Below, piece after piece: positions 1-7,900 of a stretch of 32,096 nt of DNA. A model generated the notes under the pieces. The model ran no database searches. It had not been told where the DNA came from and saw nothing but the letters and a program-made list of their open reading frames with translations. The position numbers were made by a program, and so were the translations under genes. Source of the DNA: VRUE01 sp035693025 (lineage in GTDB: Bacteria; Actinomycetota; Thermoleophilia; Solirubrobacterales; 70-9); the NCBI GenBank assembly GCA_035693025.1, contig DASSHI010000018.1, positions 1 to 32,096 on the forward strand. Direction: 5' to 3'. Position 1 is the stretch's first letter. Each line of letters begins with the position of its first letter.

Positions 1-1
1 C

Positions 2-991
2 GATCGCTCAGAAGGCTTCGATGAGGGCAACGTCAGGGACAAGCCCCGCTTCATCCGCAACGCACCGCACCTGTCGCTGCAGGACAAGCACACCTACCGG
101 GTCTACTGGCAGAAGCAACTCGAGTCGCTGCGCTCGATCGACGACGGGATCAAGCAGGTCATCGACACCCTCGGCGCCCTGCACCGGCTCCGCAACACCT
201 ACATCATCTTCACCTCCGACAACGGCTTCTTCTTCGGCGAGCACCGGTTGATCGGCGGCAAGTTCCTCGCCTACGAGCCCTCCACCCACCTGCCTTTCCT
301 GATTCGCGGCCCCGGCATCCGGCCCAACACCCAGTCCGGTGAGCTGGTGGGGAACATCGACATCGCGCCGACGATCCTCGAACTGGCGGGGGCCGAAGCC
401 GACAAAAGCATCGACGGGCGCTCGATCGTGCCCTTCCTGCACGACCCCGCACTGCGCACCCGCCGGCCGTTCCTCTTCGAGTCCTTCGTCCAGACGGCCG
501 ACGTGAACGCGAACGGCGCCATCTCCACCTCGACGGTCGATGCCCGCCCCGGCACCGCCACCCGCCCCGGCCCCGCCACGGCGTCCCGCTCACGCCGCGC
601 CACGGCCGGCGCCCCCTCGCGGACGGGTGGGGACGGCGGCAAGGCGCACGCCTCGATCGTGGCGCCTCCCAAGGACTACGAGGGAATCCGCCTCGGCCCC
701 TACAAGTACATCGAGTGGCCCGACGGCGAGAAAGAGCTCTACGACATCAACAAAGACCCCAACGAGCTCAACAGCCTGGTCCGCGTGCCGAACTTCTTCC
801 CGATCCGCGCCTTTCTCCACGCCCAGCTGGTCCGCCTGGAGAACTGCGTCGGACGCACCTGCCGCGAAGTCGCACCCAAATTCCCGCTGACCAAGAAGGA
901 ACAGCGGCGAGTCGACAAGCAGCGGCGCGAAGAAGAACGGCGCAAACAAAAGGAACAAGAAGAAAAGCGCCACCACAAACGCATCGGCTGA
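2..991 (+). CDS. Sulfatase (alkaline-phosphatase superfamily), C-terminal part
   Basis: The gene runs in from the left edge, so its start and the catalytic formylglycine motif are outside the window. The visible 329 residues carry the C-terminal half of a type I sulfatase: TYIIFTSDNGFFFGEH is the family metal/substrate segment (DNG), followed by LPFLIRGPGI and a NIDIAPTILELAGA segment, then DGRSIVPFL and a late region reading GPYKYIEW and KELYDINKDPNELN, all typical order for this family. Sulfatases hydrolyse sulfate esters, often outside the cytoplasm. Two oddities: a Pro/Ala/Thr/Arg-rich low-complexity insert (about nt 510-640) and a strongly basic, Lys/Arg/Glu-rich tail after residue 300. 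The substrate cannot be told. The downstream neighbour is convergent, 12 bp away. Confidence 0.85.
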   Translation, partial: DRSEGFDEGNVRDKPRFIRNAPHLSLQDKHTYRVYWQKQLESLRSIDDGIKQVIDTLGALHRLRNTYIIFTSDNGFFFGEHRLIGGKFLAYEPSTHLPFLIRGPGIRPNTQSGELVGNIDIAPTILELAGAEADKSIDGRSIVPFLHDPALRTRRPFLFESFVQTADVNANGAISTSTVDARPGTATRPGPATASRSRRATAGAPSRTGGDGGKAHASIVAPPKDYEGIRLGPYKYIEWPDGEKELYDINKDPNELNSLVRVPNFFPIRAFLHAQLVRLENCVGRTCREVAPKFPLTKKEQRRVDKQRREEERRKQKEQEEKRHHKRIG

Positions 992-1003
992 GCGGCCGGG
1001 GCG

Positions 1004-2764
1004 TTACTTGATGACGGCGAGGACGTCACCGCTCGAGACGGCGGCGCCCTCGGAGACGTTCAGCTCCTCGACCTTGCCGGAGCGGTGCGCGGCGATCTCG
1101 TTCTCCATCTTCATCGCCTCGATCACGCAGATCAGGTCGCCCTCGGCGACCTCGGCACCCTTCTCGACGGCCACCTTCAGGATCGTCCCCTGCAGGGGTG
1201 AGGGCAGGGCCTCGCTGGACGCGCTCGGCCCGCCACCGCCCTTGCGCTCGCGCTTCGCCGGCTTGCGCCCCGCGGCTGCAGGCGCGGCAGTGCCGGCAAA
1301 GGCCTCCCCGATCACCTTGACGTCGAAGAGCTTGCCGGAGACCTCGACCTTGTAGTCGCGGGCCACCTTCTCGGGCCCCTTCTCAGCGGGCTCGGGCGGC
1401 GCGGCGTCGGCTGGGGCTGTTGTCTTCAGCCACGCCTTGTCCTCCATCAGGTCGCGGCAGGTCTCGCCCCGCTGCCACTGCTCGGTGGCGAGGATGGCCT
1501 TGTGGAAGGGAATCAGCGTGGTCAGCCCGCCGACTTCGTACTCGTCGAGCGCCCGCAGCATGCGGCGCGTCGCCTTCTCGCGATCGGCGTCCCAGACGAT
1601 CAGCTTGGCCACCATCGGGTCGTACATCGGCGTCACTTCGGAGCCGGCCTCGACTCCGGAGTCGACGCGGACCCCGGGCCCGGCGGGCTCGCGGTAGGTG
1701 GTGATCCCGCCCGGCGCGGGAGCGAAGTTCTTGTGGGCCGCCTCGGCGTTGATTCGGCACTCGATCGACCAGCCGCGCAGCTCGACCTCGTCCTGCGCGA
1801 TCGAGAGCGGCTCGCCGGCGGCGACCAGGATCTGCTCGCGGACGATGTCGACGCCGGTGACCATCTCGGTCACGCAGTGCTCGACCTGGACGCGGGTGTT
1901 CATCTCGAGGAAGAAGTACTCATCGCCGACCTGCATGCCCTCGATCGTGCCGGCGCCGCGGTAGCCGACCGCCTCGGCCGCGTCGGTGGCGATCTTGCCG
2001 ATCCGCTCGCGCATCTCCTCGTCGACGTGGGGGCCCGGCGCCTCCTCGACCACCTTCTGGTGGCGACGCTGCAGCGAGCAGTCGCGCTCACCGAGGTGGA
2101 TCACGTTGCCGTGTCCGTCGGCGAGCACCTGGACCTCGACGTGGCGGGGGTCCTCCAGATAGCGCTCGACGTAGACACGGGGATCGGAGAAGAACTTCTC
2201 TCCTTCGCGGGAGGAGCCCTCGTAGGCCTCCTCGAGGTCGTCGGGCGTCATCGCGACGCGGAAACCCTTGCCGCCGCCGCCGCCCGCCGCCTTGCAGGCG
2301 ACCGGATAGCCGGCTTCCTCGGCCTGGCGCCTGGCGCCCTCGACGTCTTTGGCGACCTCGGTGGAACCGGGCACGATCGGCACGCCGGCCTTCTCCATGA
2401 TCTCGCGGGCGCGGGTCTTCGACCCCATCGCTTCGATCGCCTCCGGCGGCGGTCCGATCCAGGTGATGCCGGCCTCATCGCAGGCGCGGGCCATATCCGC
2501 GTTCTCGGCAAGGAAGCCGTAGCCGGGATGGATCGCCTCGGCACCGGCCTCCTTCGCGGTCTCGACGATCTTCTCGATGTTGAGATAGCTCTCAGCCGGC
2601 ACCGCCGGGCCGATCAGGAAAGCCTCGTCGGCCTCGCGCACGTGCGGCGCGTCACGGTCGATCTCCGAGTAGACGGCAACCGAGCCGATGCCCATCTCCT
2701 TGAGGGTGCGGGCCACCCGGATCGCGATCTCGCCGCGGTTGGCAATCAGGACCTTCTCGAACAT
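1004..2764 (-). CDS. Acyl-CoA carboxylase alpha chain: biotin carboxylase fused to biotin carrier domain
   Basis: This is a 586-residue fusion. The N-terminal biotin carboxylase (about 1-445) shows MFEKVLIANRGEIAIR, the ATP-grasp loop with GGGGGKGFRVA, ERDCSLQRRHQKVVEEAPGP and EMNTRVQVEHCVTE. A linker leads to a biotinyl domain (about 515-586) with EAMKMEN, whose Lys takes biotin. It carboxylates biotin with ATP and bicarbonate; a separate carboxyltransferase beta chain, not in this window, would transfer the carboxyl to acetyl-, propionyl- or another acyl-CoA. The length matches actinobacterial AccA-type alpha chains (near 590). The acceptor acyl-CoA cannot be told. A TAGACT box ends 9 nt before the ATG and no Shine-Dalgarno sequence is visible, so the mRNA may be leaderless. 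A possible epsilon subunit lies at 8619-8816. Confidence 0.95.
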   Translation of the reverse strand: MFEKVLIANRGEIAIRVARTLKEMGIGSVAVYSEIDRDAPHVREADEAFLIGPAVPAESYLNIEKIVETAKEAGAEAIHPGYGFLAENADMARACDEAGITWIGPPPEAIEAMGSKTRAREIMEKAGVPIVPGSTEVAKDVEGARRQAEEAGYPVACKAAGGGGGKGFRVAMTPDDLEEAYEGSSREGEKFFSDPRVYVERYLEDPRHVEVQVLADGHGNVIHLGERDCSLQRRHQKVVEEAPGPHVDEEMRERIGKIATDAAEAVGYRGAGTIEGMQVGDEYFFLEMNTRVQVEHCVTEMVTGVDIVREQILVAAGEPLSIAQDEVELRGWSIECRINAEAAHKNFAPAPGGITTYREPAGPGVRVDSGVEAGSEVTPMYDPMVAKLIVWDADREKATRRMLRALDEYEVGGLTTLIPFHKAILATEQWQRGETCRDLMEDKAWLKTTAPADAAPPEPAEKGPEKVARDYKVEVSGKLFDVKVIGEAFAGTAAPAAAGRKPAKRERKGGGGPSASSEALPSPLQGTILKVAVEKGAEVAEGDLICVIEAMKMENEIAAHRSGKVEELNVSEGAAVSSGDVLAVIK

Positions 2765-2773
2765 GAGCGCGGC

Positions 2774-2779
2774 AGTCTA
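2774..2779 (-). promoter_or_regulatory. Candidate -10 box of the carboxylase gene (leaderless)
   Basis: TAGACT on the minus strand lies 9 nt before the ATG at 2764. There is no purine-rich ribosome site in between. No convincing -35 is visible. Confidence 0.4.
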
Positions 2780-2805
2780 TTCAGCCAGCGGGAGGGCGGC
2801 CACGC

Positions 2806-3612
2806 TCAGGGCTTGGGGGGAAGCTGGGGCTCGCCGAGGCCGTAGGTCTCGTAGGCGCCGAAGCGCGAGAAGGTCTTGTGGGTGGGCCCGTGGTAGTCGG
2901 AGGAGCCGGTGGGCACGAGCTCCAACTCGTCGCAGAGCGAAAGCAGATGTTCGGTCTGCTCGCGGCTGTGGGACGGGTAGTAGGCCTCGACCCCGTCGAC
3001 CCCGAGAGCGCGAATCAGCTCCTCCACCTTCTCCGGCTCGGAGATGTCCCAATAGGGGTGGGCGACGACGGCGACTCCGCCGGCGTCGTGGATCACCTCC
3101 ACCGCTTCCTCGGCGGTCGGCCAGCGGCGCGGCACGAAGGCCTTCGCCCCCGGGACGAGGTACTCCTCGAAGAAGGGGCCCATGTTCTCGCCGGCTCCCG
3201 CCGCGCGGGCGATATGGGGCCTGCCGATCGAGAGAGCGTCGCCGGCTTCCCTGACCGCGTCCTCGAGATGGATGTCGAAGCCCTCCCGGCGCAGGTTCTC
3301 GACGATCTCGCCGGCGCGGGTGACCCGCTCGTGCTGGGCGCGCTCGCAGGCGGCCGCGATCGAACCCAGGTCGATCCAGTAGCCGCAGATGTGGAGGTCT
3401 TCGGCGTACCGGTGCACGCAGGACATCTCGATCGCGGGCACCAGCTCGATCCCGAGGCGCTCGGCGGCCCGCTGTGCTTCGGCAACGCCCGCGATGGCGT
3501 CGTGGTCGGTCAGCGCCAGCGTCTTCACGCCCGCTTTGGCCGCCTCCTCGACGACCCCGGCCGGCTCCAGCTGCCCGTCTGAAACGGTCGAGTGACTCTG
3601 TAGCTCGATCAC
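2806..3612 (-). CDS. PHP-domain phosphoesterase (TrpH/YciV-like)
   Basis: The protein has 268 residues. PHP metal-site motifs appear in the expected order: LQSHSTVSDG at the N-terminus, LALTDHD, PAIEMSC, VVAHPYWD and GSSDYHG near the C-terminus. The family uses two or three metal ions to hydrolyse phosphoesters; the E. coli relative YciV (RNase AM) acts as a 5'-3' exonuclease on short RNA or on 3',5'-bisphosphonucleotides. The exact substrate here is not determined. The start is GTG, and a TAGGCT box lies 7 nt upstream, so the gene may be leaderless. It is on the same strand as the carboxylase (41 bp apart) but seems to have its own promoter. Confidence 0.88.
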   Translation of the reverse strand: MIELQSHSTVSDGQLEPAGVVEEAAKAGVKTLALTDHDAIAGVAEAQRAAERLGIELVPAIEMSCVHRYAEDLHICGYWIDLGSIAAACERAQHERVTRAGEIVENLRREGFDIHLEDAVREAGDALSIGRPHIARAAGAGENMGPFFEEYLVPGAKAFVPRRWPTAEEAVEVIHDAGGVAVVAHPYWDISEPEKVEELIRALGVDGVEAYYPSHSREQTEHLLSLCDELELVPTGSSDYHGPTHKTFSRFGAYETYGLGEPQLPPKP

Positions 3613-3619
3613 GGCGGGG

Positions 3620-3625
3620 AGCCTA
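3620..3625 (-). promoter_or_regulatory. Candidate -10 box of the PHP gene (leaderless)
   Basis: TAGGCT on the minus strand is 7 nt before the GTG start at 3612. No Shine-Dalgarno sequence lies between. Confidence 0.35.
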
Positions 3626-3660
3626 TCCAGAGCCGGGAAGACGAGCGCTGCGGAGACGGC

Positions 3661-5310
3661 TCAGAAGGGGGAGACCATCTTCAGGCCGATGGCCTTAGCC
3701 TGGGTGACCGAGGCGCCGTTGTCCGCTTTGAAGGCGAGGGTGAATTTCACCGCCGCCTTTCCGCGCGCTTGGAGCTTGCGCTTCAGAGCCTTCTTCGGCA
3801 TCACCAGGAGTTCGATCAGCCCCGGGCGCTTGGCGTGGCGGATGACTTTGCGGATGCCCTTGCCCTTCAAGGTGAGAATCCCCGGGTTGGAGACGATCAC
3901 GATCAGCGCCGCCGTCCCGGCCCCAGTGTTCAGTTCGACCTTGATCGAGGGTTTGGCGGTCCTGGGACGCCCTTCGTCGAACGCGCCCGCAAAGGCGCCG
4001 CCGGCCGAACCGCCGGCCGCCGCGGAATCAGGCGGCGGGCAGGGCGTCAGAGGGGTGCCCGGCTCGCCGAATCGCTTGACCTGCAGGGCGGAGGCGCCCT
4101 GGGACCACGCGGAGGCATAGATCGCCCCCCGACAGTCGGTTGCGACCGCGAAGACCCGTCCGAGGGAACCGGAGTTCGCGCCCGCGAGGCCGCCGCGGCA
4201 CCCGGTCGCGGTCGTGCAGACCTGGAAGGCCGCTTCGCCGTTGATCACTCCTTCGCCGAAGGCGCGGATGAAGCTCCCATCGCTGCCGAATTCGCTGACC
4301 CGGTTGTTGGAGTTATCGGCGGCCAGGACGTGGCCCTGGGCGCCGAAGGCCATACCCACCCCACCGGTGACGGCGCCGGCGCCACTTCCTTCGGTGCCCG
4401 CCCGGCATCCCGTTGCCGCGGTGCAGACGCCGTAGGCGGCGGTATCGGTCGCCGGATTGACCCCACGGCCGAAGGCGCGGATGAAGTTCCCGCCGGTGCC
4501 GAAGATGTCGATGCGACGGTTGCCGAAGTCCCCAACCGCAACGAGGCCGCCCGCGCCGACGGCGATGCCGTAGGGCAGCGACATGCCGCCCGCCGAGCTG
4601 AATTCTTTGCCCTGCTGGCAACCGGTTGCGGCCGTGCACGTATCGCCGCCCGCCGGGTTGACGCCCTTGCCGAAGGCACGGACGAAGCTTCCCTCACGAG
4701 AGAAGACGTCGACGCGGTAGGCGACCGTGGTGATGTAGAGCAGCCCGGAGGAGTCGATGGCTATGCCCAGGGGCACGGTGAGCGAGCCGGCCGAGTAGTC
4801 CCCGGTGCCCTGCTGGCAGCCGGTGGCCGCGGTGCAGACGTTGCCGCCGCCCGGTTTGACGCCCTTGCCGAAGGCGCGGATGAATTCCCCCTCGGCCGAG
4901 AAGACGTCGACGCGGTAGCCGTTCCCGGCTGTCACGTAGACCGCCCCGGCGGAGTCGATCGTCAGCCCTATCGGGCCCCAGAGCGCCCCGGCGGAGCCGT
5001 CGCCGACGCCTTTCTGGCAGCCGGTCGCGGCGGTGCACGTGTTGCCTCCGGAAGGACGCACGGATTTGCCGAAGGCGAGGATGAACTGGCCGCTGGGCGA
5101 GAACACCGAAACGCGGTTGTTTTCGTAATCGACGACGTAGACGCGGCCGTTGGGCCCGACCGCCACACCGGTGGGGTAGCCGATCTGGCCCGACCCCGCG
5201 CCGGGAGGGCCGAGGCTGCTGAGCGGGCCGAAAGCGGAGGCGCCCGCGGGCATCGAGAGCAAGGCCATCAGGGCAATGCAAACGACAGAAGTAGTCAGTC
5301 GACTCCTCAT
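3661..5310 (-). CDS. Secreted NHL-repeat beta-propeller protein with cysteine loops
   Basis: This 549-residue protein begins with a signal peptide (MRSRLTTSVV..., hydrophobic core 8-20, likely cleavage after ASA at 24-26). It then has about six NHL blades, each with a GIAVD/GVAVG strand, a YVTAGNGYRVDVF-like strand and FIRAFGKGV. Between blades lies a loop with C(T/A)ATGC: CTAATGC in four copies and CTTATGC in the fifth, the first at residues 92-98. Paired cysteines in an exported protein suggest a disulfide in each loop. After a Pro/Ala/Gly-rich linker (about 410-445) comes a basic beta-rich C-terminal domain ending KAIGLKMVSPF. NHL propellers bind proteins, carbohydrates or RNA; the ligand here is unknown. 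A GAGG lies 3 nt before the ATG. Confidence 0.85.
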   Translation of the reverse strand: MRSRLTTSVVCIALMALLSMPAGASAFGPLSSLGPPGAGSGQIGYPTGVAVGPNGRVYVVDYENNRVSVFSPSGQFILAFGKSVRPSGGNTCTAATGCQKGVGDGSAGALWGPIGLTIDSAGAVYVTAGNGYRVDVFSAEGEFIRAFGKGVKPGGGNVCTAATGCQQGTGDYSAGSLTVPLGIAIDSSGLLYITTVAYRVDVFSREGSFVRAFGKGVNPAGGDTCTAATGCQQGKEFSSAGGMSLPYGIAVGAGGLVAVGDFGNRRIDIFGTGGNFIRAFGRGVNPATDTAAYGVCTAATGCRAGTEGSGAGAVTGGVGMAFGAQGHVLAADNSNNRVSEFGSDGSFIRAFGEGVINGEAAFQVCTTATGCRGGLAGANSGSLGRVFAVATDCRGAIYASAWSQGASALQVKRFGEPGTPLTPCPPPDSAAAGGSAGGAFAGAFDEGRPRTAKPSIKVELNTGAGTAALIVIVSNPGILTLKGKGIRKVIRHAKRPGLIELLVMPKKALKRKLQARGKAAVKFTLAFKADNGASVTQAKAIGLKMVSPF

Positions 5311-5445
5311 GGCCTCGGTGAATCACGGTACGCCGCGGAGGTGCGATCTGAAAGGGCAGTTCTCGGTAAACGTTTGTTACCTACGCAATGGACACACACC
5401 GCACTGGTACATGTGCACTACGGCGCATATGTGTGTAAGCGAATA
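5311..5445. other. AT-richer upstream region of the NHL gene
   Basis: No gene is visible here. It holds the presumed NHL promoter. At 5365-5381 it contains GGTAAACGTTTGTTACC, which has 5-bp GGTAA/TTACC ends and a central AAACGTTT palindrome, a shape seen in some LacI/TetR-type operators. At about 5391-5437 an ACACACA/TGTGTGT pair could form a weak long-loop hairpin. Base composition is clearly lower in GC than the flanking genes. Confidence 0.35.
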
Positions 5446-5480
5446 CGAAAAACGCCGGCCTGATTAGGCCGGCGTTTGTC
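5446..5480 (-). terminator. Intrinsic terminator after the cysH-sat-cysC operon
   Basis: There is a perfect 12-bp stem, AAACGCCGGCCT (5450-5461) and AGGCCGGCGTTT (5466-5477), with the 4-nt loop GATT. On the minus strand the stem is followed by a run of five T (CGTTTTTCG), as expected for transcription leaving cysC, whose stop is 30 bp upstream. The T-run on the plus strand is only three bases, so it is mainly a minus-strand terminator. Confidence 0.85.
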
Positions 5481-5507
5481 CGAGGAGGGGGCTATTCCCT
5501 GTCGTAG

Positions 5508-6062
5508 CTAAGCGGTGACTGCAGCCGCCGGGATCAGATCCCGCGACTCGAGGTAGGCGAGCAGCTTCTCGGCCGACTCCTCAGGAGTCTCGTTTTCGGT
5601 GTCCGCCGTGAAGTCCGGGTTCTCCGGAGCCTCGTAGGGATCGGAGACGCCGGTGAATTCCTTGATCTCCCCGGCAAAGGCTTTCGCGTAGAGGCCCTTG
5701 ACGTCACGCTCGGCGCAGGTGTCGACCGAAGCCTTGACGTAGACCTCGATGAAGCGCTCGCCCATCAGCTCATGCGCCTCCTGGCGGATCGCCGCGTAGG
5801 GCGAGATCGCGGCGGTGATCACCGGCACGCCGTTGCGGGAGAGCAGGTCGGCGACGAAGGCGATGCGGCGGATGTTGGTGTCGCGGTCCTCTTTGGAGAA
5901 GCCGAGGCCCTTGGAGAGGTTTTCGCGGACCACGTCGCCGTCGAGGATCTCCAGCTTGGAGCCGCGCTCGCGCAGGTGTCCCTCGAGCAGCCTCGAGATC
6001 GTCGTCTTGCCGGCTCCTGAGAGCCCGGTGAACCAGAGGGTGAAGCCCTTCTCACCAGCCAT
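5508..6062 (-). CDS. cysC: Adenylylsulfate (APS) kinase
   Basis: The protein has 184 residues, the usual length for a stand-alone APS kinase. It phosphorylates APS to PAPS with ATP in the cytoplasm. The P-loop GLSGAGKTT is at residues 14-22, followed by LDGDVVRENLSKGLGFSKEDR and NIRRIAFVADLL, then AAISPYAAIRQEAH, FIEVYVKASVDTCAERD and GVSDPYEAPENPD, which together are the CysC signature series. It is last in the operon: the ATG is 5 bp after the sat stop, so translation is probably coupled, and a strong terminator follows 30 bp downstream. Confidence 0.97.
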   Translation of the reverse strand: MAGEKGFTLWFTGLSGAGKTTISRLLEGHLRERGSKLEILDGDVVRENLSKGLGFSKEDRDTNIRRIAFVADLLSRNGVPVITAAISPYAAIRQEAHELMGERFIEVYVKASVDTCAERDVKGLYAKAFAGEIKEFTGVSDPYEAPENPDFTADTENETPEESAEKLLAYLESRDLIPAAAVTA

Positions 6063-6067
6063 GCTTG

Positions 6068-7144
6068 TCAGTCCTCCTTGTAAGCGTCGATAAGTATGTC
6101 GGCGACCTCGTTGCGCGAGAACTCCTGCGGCGGCCTTTCGCCGTTGCCGAGCATCTCGCGGACTTTGGTGCCGCTGAGGAAAACGTGCGCGGAGGAGTCA
6201 TGCGGGCAGGTTTTGCCCGAAGCCATGCCCTCGCACTCGTTGCACCAGAAGCTGTGCTCGAAGAAGAGCGGCTCGATGCCCAGCTCGTCGGTGTCGATGT
6301 CATCGAAGATCTTCTGCGCGTCGTAGGTGCCGTAGTAGTCGCCGACCCCCGCGTGGTCGCGGCCGACGATGAAGTGCGTGGCCCCGTAGTTGCGGCGGAC
6401 GATCGCGTGCAGCACAGCCTCGCGCGGGCCGGCGTAGTGCATCTTCGCCGGCTTCACGCCGAGCATCACCCGGTCGTTCGGGTAGTAGTTCTCCATCAGC
6501 ACCTCGTAGCAGCGCATGCGCACGTCAGCCGGGATGTCGCCGGCCTTGGTCTTGCCGATCAGCGGCTGGATGAAGAGCCCGTCGCAGGTCTCCAGCGCCG
6601 CCTTGGTCAGGTACTCGTGGGCGCGATGGATCGGGTTGCGGGTCTGGAAGGCGACGATCCGCTTCCAGCCCCGGTCGGCGAACTCCTGCTTCGTCTCCGG
6701 CGCAGTCTTGTAGCGCCGCATGAAGGCCTCCTCGTGGTCGGGAAGCGCGTCGACCTCGATCGGGCCGGCGATGCAGCGACTGCTCTCGGCGTAGATAGCC
6801 GCGACGCCGGGGTGGGCGTCGTCGGTGGTGCCGTAGACGCGCTCGGCCTCGCTGCGCGCGTCGCGCTCCCAGATCTCCTCGACCCTGATCCGCCCCAGCG
6901 GCTTGCCTTCGTCGCTGGAGAGGGCGACGGCGTCGCCGACCTCGCATTCGAGGTCGGTCGCCAGGGTGATCGGGATCGGCCAGTAATCGCCGTCGACGGT
7001 GCGCATCTCGGCGCAGACGCGCTCCCAGTCGGCGGAGCCCTGGAAGCCGGTGAGCGGCGCGAAGCCGCCGTTGCCGATCATCTCGAAGTCGGCGGTGTGA
7101 CGCTCGTCGAGGGTCAGGGAAAGCTCAGTCATCGTGTCGCTCAT
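6068..7144 (-). CDS. sat: Sulfate adenylyltransferase (ATP sulfurylase), single-chain type
   Basis: The protein has 358 residues. An N-terminal PUA-like domain (FAPLTGFQGSADW) precedes the catalytic domain with FQTRNPIHRAHEYL (the QxRNPxHxxH nucleotide site), KTKAGDIPADVRM, YAGPREAVLHAIVRRNYG and FIVGRDHAGVG. It makes APS from sulfate and ATP, the first step of sulfate activation. It is the homo-oligomeric Sat type, not the CysDN pair. A small C-terminal Cys cluster (FWCNECEGMASGKTCPHD) matches the zinc-site region seen in bacterial Sat. It lies between cysH (57 bp upstream) and cysC (5 bp downstream) on the same strand. Confidence 0.96.
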   Translation of the reverse strand: MSDTMTELSLTLDERHTADFEMIGNGGFAPLTGFQGSADWERVCAEMRTVDGDYWPIPITLATDLECEVGDAVALSSDEGKPLGRIRVEEIWERDARSEAERVYGTTDDAHPGVAAIYAESSRCIAGPIEVDALPDHEEAFMRRYKTAPETKQEFADRGWKRIVAFQTRNPIHRAHEYLTKAALETCDGLFIQPLIGKTKAGDIPADVRMRCYEVLMENYYPNDRVMLGVKPAKMHYAGPREAVLHAIVRRNYGATHFIVGRDHAGVGDYYGTYDAQKIFDDIDTDELGIEPLFFEHSFWCNECEGMASGKTCPHDSSAHVFLSGTKVREMLGNGERPPQEFSRNEVADILIDAYKED

Positions 7145-7201
7145 GCAGGTATCTCACCAATCGGTCGGGGAAGTGGATTTCGGCGGCGCGCGTGAGGGCC
7201 G

Positions 7202-7900
7202 CTAGTTGATCCCGCACTCGGTCTTTTCGAGACCAGCCCAGCGCCCGGCACGCGGCGAGCCGCCAGGCCCGACCGGCTTCGTGCAATGGGTGCAGCCGAT
7301 CGAGGGGTAGCCCCGATCGTGCAGAGGGTTGTACGGGAGGTGGTGCTCACGGATGTAGTTCCAGACGTCACGCTCGGTCCAGTCCGCGATCGGGTTCAGC
7401 TTCCATAGCTCGAATCGCTTGTCCCAAGCGAACTTGGGGGTCTTGGCGCGACTCGTGGAGTCCTCGCGGCGGACGCCGGCGAGCCAGCAGTCTACGGAAG
7501 AGAGGGCGCGCCGCATCGGCTCGACCTTGCGCAGGCCGCAGCAGGCGTCGGGGTCGCTCTTCCAGAGCTCGTCGCCGTACTGCTCGGCCTGCTCGGCCAG
7601 CGTCAGGTTGTGAAAGCGGTCGAACTCGACCCCGAGGTGCTCGGCGAGCTTGTCGCGGGTCTCGTACGTCTCCGGGAAGAGGACGTCGGTGTCGAGATAG
7701 AAGAAGCGCGCGTCGGAGTTGATCTGGCTGGCCAGATGCGCCGTCACCGCGCTCGTCTTCTGGAACGAGCAGGCGATGTAGTGGCTCTGGCCGAAGGTCT
7801 CGAACATCCACTCGATCGCCTCCGGGGCGGTCTTCGCCTCCAGCTCCGCGGCGATCGACTCGGCGTCGATCTCCGGAGTTGTCGCTGCGACGGGGCTCAT
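7202..7900 (-). CDS. cysH: APS/PAPS reductase, iron-sulfur (assimilatory) type
   Basis: With the ATG at 7900 the protein has 232 residues. It reduces APS or PAPS to sulfite using thioredoxin. It carries the paired cysteines of the [4Fe-4S] type: C120-C121 in DACCGLRKVEP and C203/C206 in GCTHCTKPV. The catalytic Cys is C229 in KTECGIN at the extreme C-terminus. YIACSFQKTS binds the nucleotide. The Fe-S form often prefers APS, yet cysC is in the same operon, so substrate use is open. An in-frame GTG at 7909 could add three residues, but the ATG at 7900 overlaps the stop of a small upstream ORF as ATGA, which favours coupled initiation there. Confidence 0.95.
   Translation of the reverse strand: MSPVAATTPEIDAESIAAELEAKTAPEAIEWMFETFGQSHYIACSFQKTSAVTAHLASQINSDARFFYLDTDVLFPETYETRDKLAEHLGVEFDRFHNLTLAEQAEQYGDELWKSDPDACCGLRKVEPMRRALSSVDCWLAGVRREDSTSRAKTPKFAWDKRFELWKLNPIADWTERDVWNYIREHHLPYNPLHDRGYPSIGCTHCTKPVGPGGSPRAGRWAGLEKTECGIN

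Noticed and set aside
4200..5060. Regular repeats resembling a CRISPR array
   Set aside because: The periodicity of about 200 nt comes from protein-coding NHL blades, the repeats are imperfect and translate in frame.
3769..5463. Plus-strand open frame of 564 codons opposite the NHL gene
   Set aside because: It is a shadow of the NHL repeats; the minus strand has the signal peptide, propeller motifs and ribosome site.
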